Shown here piece by piece: positions 7,140 to 8,280 of a stretch of 8,280 bases of DNA. The first letter of the stretch is position 1. Each line of letters starts with the position of its first letter. Below the pieces are notes generated by a model, which was not told the origin of the DNA, searched no databases, and worked only from the letters and a program-made list of their open reading frames with translations. This stretch comes from Segatella salivae DSM 15606 (lineage in GTDB: Bacteria; Bacteroidota; Bacteroidia; Bacteroidales; Bacteroidaceae), in assembly GCF_000185845.1 (NCBI RefSeq), contig NZ_GL629647.1:675562-683841 (forward strand), written 5' to 3'. The translations under genes and the position numbers were made by a program.

Positions 7140-7190
7140 TTACAATGAATCCATACACGACTTCCGCTCATTAATCTATAGTTCAGAATT

Positions 7191-7235
7191 AAAAAAAGAA
7201 GAATGAAACTGATTTACAATCCATTTTCATTCTTC
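7191..7235 (-). terminator. Rho-independent terminator after the export lipoprotein gene
   Basis: A perfect 11-bp stem (7198-7208 pairs with 7225-7235, GAAGAATGAAA/TTTCATTCTTC) with a 16-base loop runs on the minus strand into seven T (7191-7197). It starts 16 bases past the stop codon. It separates the export gene from the nucleotide operon downstream. Confidence 0.88.
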
Positions 7236-7251
7236 ATTTCTTATATTTTAT

Positions 7252-8028
7252 TTATCTTAACACAGTAGCTAACAGAGAAGCTAAACTTGTAACGATTCCC
7301 ACAAAAGAGAACCAGAGTGACGTTGAAGAGCCTATGATAGAGTTCCTTGCCTTTACTTTGTTAGGCTCTACATAGATAACATCGTTTTGTTGCAAATAAT
7401 AATAAGGTGAATTTACTATGTTTGCATCATTTAAATTCAGTCGATGAAATTCCTTACTTCCATCTGATTTCTCCCGAAGAAGAATGATATTATCTCGCTT
7501 TCCATATACGGTTAGGTCACCAGCTTGGGCTATTGCTTCTATTACACTCATCTGTTCTGTCGAAACAGGAATAACTTTTGGCGCGTTAACTTCACCGATA
7601 ACAGTTACTCGATAACTGGAAGTTCGCACCGTGACAACAGGTTTCTCGTCAGCTGAAAGATATGGTGTAATCTTATTTTTTATCAAGTCTTCGCATTGCT
7701 CTTTCGTAAGACCAGCAACATGAATCTTACCCAACACGGGGAAGTTTATATTTCCAGCGTTGTCTACTAAATAACCTTGTGCCGTGCTACTTGCACCAGA
7801 CGATGCTGTTGTTGAAAGATTAAATGGAGCCGAAACCGTAGGATTTATCGTATTTACTGATATGGTCAGCAAATCTTTCGGCATAATATGAGCATTATAA
7901 AGATCTTTAGATGCCGCTAAATCTACTTGATCTATGTTTTGAAAATAAGGCACTTTTTTTACTGAAGCACAACCACTTAATAATAAAAGTGCTACTAAAA
8001 ATAGCAACGAAGCCAATGATTTTTTCAT
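7252..8028 (-). CDS. Wza-type polysaccharide export outer-membrane lipoprotein
   Basis: This is a member of the polysaccharide export family that forms the outer-membrane channel for capsule or exopolysaccharide. The start is the ATG at 8028-8026 (258 residues). A longer reading from a TTG at 8058 would put ten polar residues before the signal peptide and overlap the promoter. A lipoprotein signal (Met-Lys-Lys, hydrophobic 5-17, lipobox Leu-Ser-Gly-Cys) makes Cys20 the lipidated residue. A Poly_export domain follows (about 43-138: MPKDLLTISV, 49-58; NINFPVLGKI, 93-102), then one SLBB domain (about 139-220: VTVIGEVNAP, 141-150; NDVIYVEPNK, 215-224). The C-terminus is hydrophobic (238-258), fitting the membrane-spanning helix of Wza. 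It is shorter than E. coli Wza (379) and has one SLBB unit instead of two, which is common in Bacteroidota. The gene usually sits beside a tyrosine kinase/chain-length gene. Here a terminator follows and no such partner is in view. Confidence 0.92.
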   Translation of the reverse strand: MKKSLASLLFLVALLLLSGCASVKKVPYFQNIDQVDLAASKDLYNAHIMPKDLLTISVNTINPTVSAPFNLSTTASSGASSTAQGYLVDNAGNINFPVLGKIHVAGLTKEQCEDLIKNKITPYLSADEKPVVTVRTSSYRVTVIGEVNAPKVIPVSTEQMSVIEAIAQAGDLTVYGKRDNIILLREKSDGSKEFHRLNLNDANIVNSPYYYLQQNDVIYVEPNKVKARNSIIGSSTSLWFSFVGIVTSLASLLATVLR

Positions 8029-8055
8029 ATCCTTTGTTGGTAAATTAAATCTCTG

Positions 8056-8087
8056 CAAATTTAATTCTATTTTTTTAGAACGGCAAA
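8056..8087 (-). promoter_or_regulatory. Strong Bacteroidota-type promoter of the export lipoprotein gene
   Basis: On the minus strand TTTG (8087-8084) is followed after 20 bases by TAAATTTG (8063-8056), matching both boxes of the TTTG-N19-21-TAnnTTTG consensus. The predicted start near 8050 leaves a leader of about 22 bases containing AAAGG immediately before the ATG at 8028. The -7 box covers the TTG at 8058, which rules out that codon as the start in this transcript. Confidence 0.8.
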
Positions 8088-8280
8088 TTTTTCATTCATT
8101 AAATGATATTAGTAACTCAATTTGCTTGTAAGACTGATGGCCATACTTTTTATATGCACAACGTTTCTTAAGGATTGTAAGTATAAAAAGCCTAAATACT
8201 TTTTGGTAAACCATGGTATCTATTTCTTAAAAAGGCTAACATAAATTATTAAACTCAAGGCTTTCGTTCTCAAGAACAGG
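8088..8280. other. Window edge, no supported gene
   Basis: No gene can be supported. Two minus-strand frames are open from the window edge for 14 and 19 codons before a stop (8236-8238 and 8220-8222). Either could be the tail of an upstream gene, and nothing distinguishes them. An AGCCT/AGGCT pair (8233-8237 with 8189-8193) followed by five T on the minus strand could be a weak terminator for such a gene, but the 39-base interior folds poorly. Confidence 0.3.

Larger units (their letters stand above)
6868..7190. other. Non-coding region upstream of the PurF-like/carAB cluster
   Basis: About 320 bases lie between the export-protein terminator and the PurF-like gene without a credible gene on either strand. 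The region holds a candidate -7 box (7030-7037), two small inverted repeats (7101-7139) and several CATCAT runs. If the candidate promoter is right, the leader transcript is about 160 bases long, enough for regulation, but I recognise no riboswitch, attenuator or conserved RNA. There is no Shine-Dalgarno motif before the PurF-like start. Confidence 0.6.

Noticed and set aside
8189..8237. AGCCT/AGGCT hairpin with T-tract, possible terminator of an upstream gene
   Set aside because: Only a 5-bp stem around a 39-base interior, with a competing alternative pairing; too weak to call as a terminator.
8265..8276. GTTCTCAAGAAC palindrome near the window edge
   Set aside because: A short hairpin without a following T-tract, truncated context, no support for function.

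Overview
The window looks like chromosome of a Bacteroidales bacterium, probably Prevotella-like. This rests on AT-rich intergenic DNA, on promoters of the Bacteroidota type (TTTG about 20 bases upstream of TAnnTTTG) instead of sigma70 boxes, on the near absence of Shine-Dalgarno sequences, and on the CAD/CPS1-like carbamoyl-phosphate synthase placed next to a long PurF-like protein. The genus assignment is inference. All supported genes lie on the minus strand, so transcription runs from high to low coordinates.

Reading in the direction of transcription: 8029-8280 holds no resolvable gene but carries a clear promoter. It drives a single-SLBB, Wza-type polysaccharide export lipoprotein (7252-8028), which ends in a strong intrinsic terminator (7191-7235). 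A non-coding region of about 320 bp follows, with small inverted repeats and a candidate promoter. Next comes a three-gene cluster: a 627-residue amidophosphoribosyltransferase-family protein (4981-6864), carA (3846-4922) and carB (614-3838), closed by a probable terminator near 549-601. Last is a separate 55-residue alanine/aspartate/threonine-rich lipoprotein gene (176-343) with its own promoter box and a textbook terminator (111-144). The ORF starting inside 1-110, if any, cannot be judged.

CarA and CarB together make carbamoyl phosphate from glutamine, bicarbonate and ATP for pyrimidines and arginine. The PurF-like protein belongs to the family that makes phosphoribosylamine from PRPP and glutamine, the first step of purine synthesis. 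Its glutaminase site has an unusual substitution and it has extra segments, so its reaction is not certain. Co-transcription would couple two glutamine-consuming entry points of nucleotide synthesis. The two lipoprotein genes appear to be independent transcription units, unrelated to the nucleotide cluster.

I see no mobile element, CRISPR array, tRNA, rRNA or phage gene. Nothing here amounts to a clearly new system. The points most worth a second look are the effector-binding domain of CarB, which resembles human CPS1 instead of the UMP-binding E. coli form, and the altered active site of the PurF-like protein.
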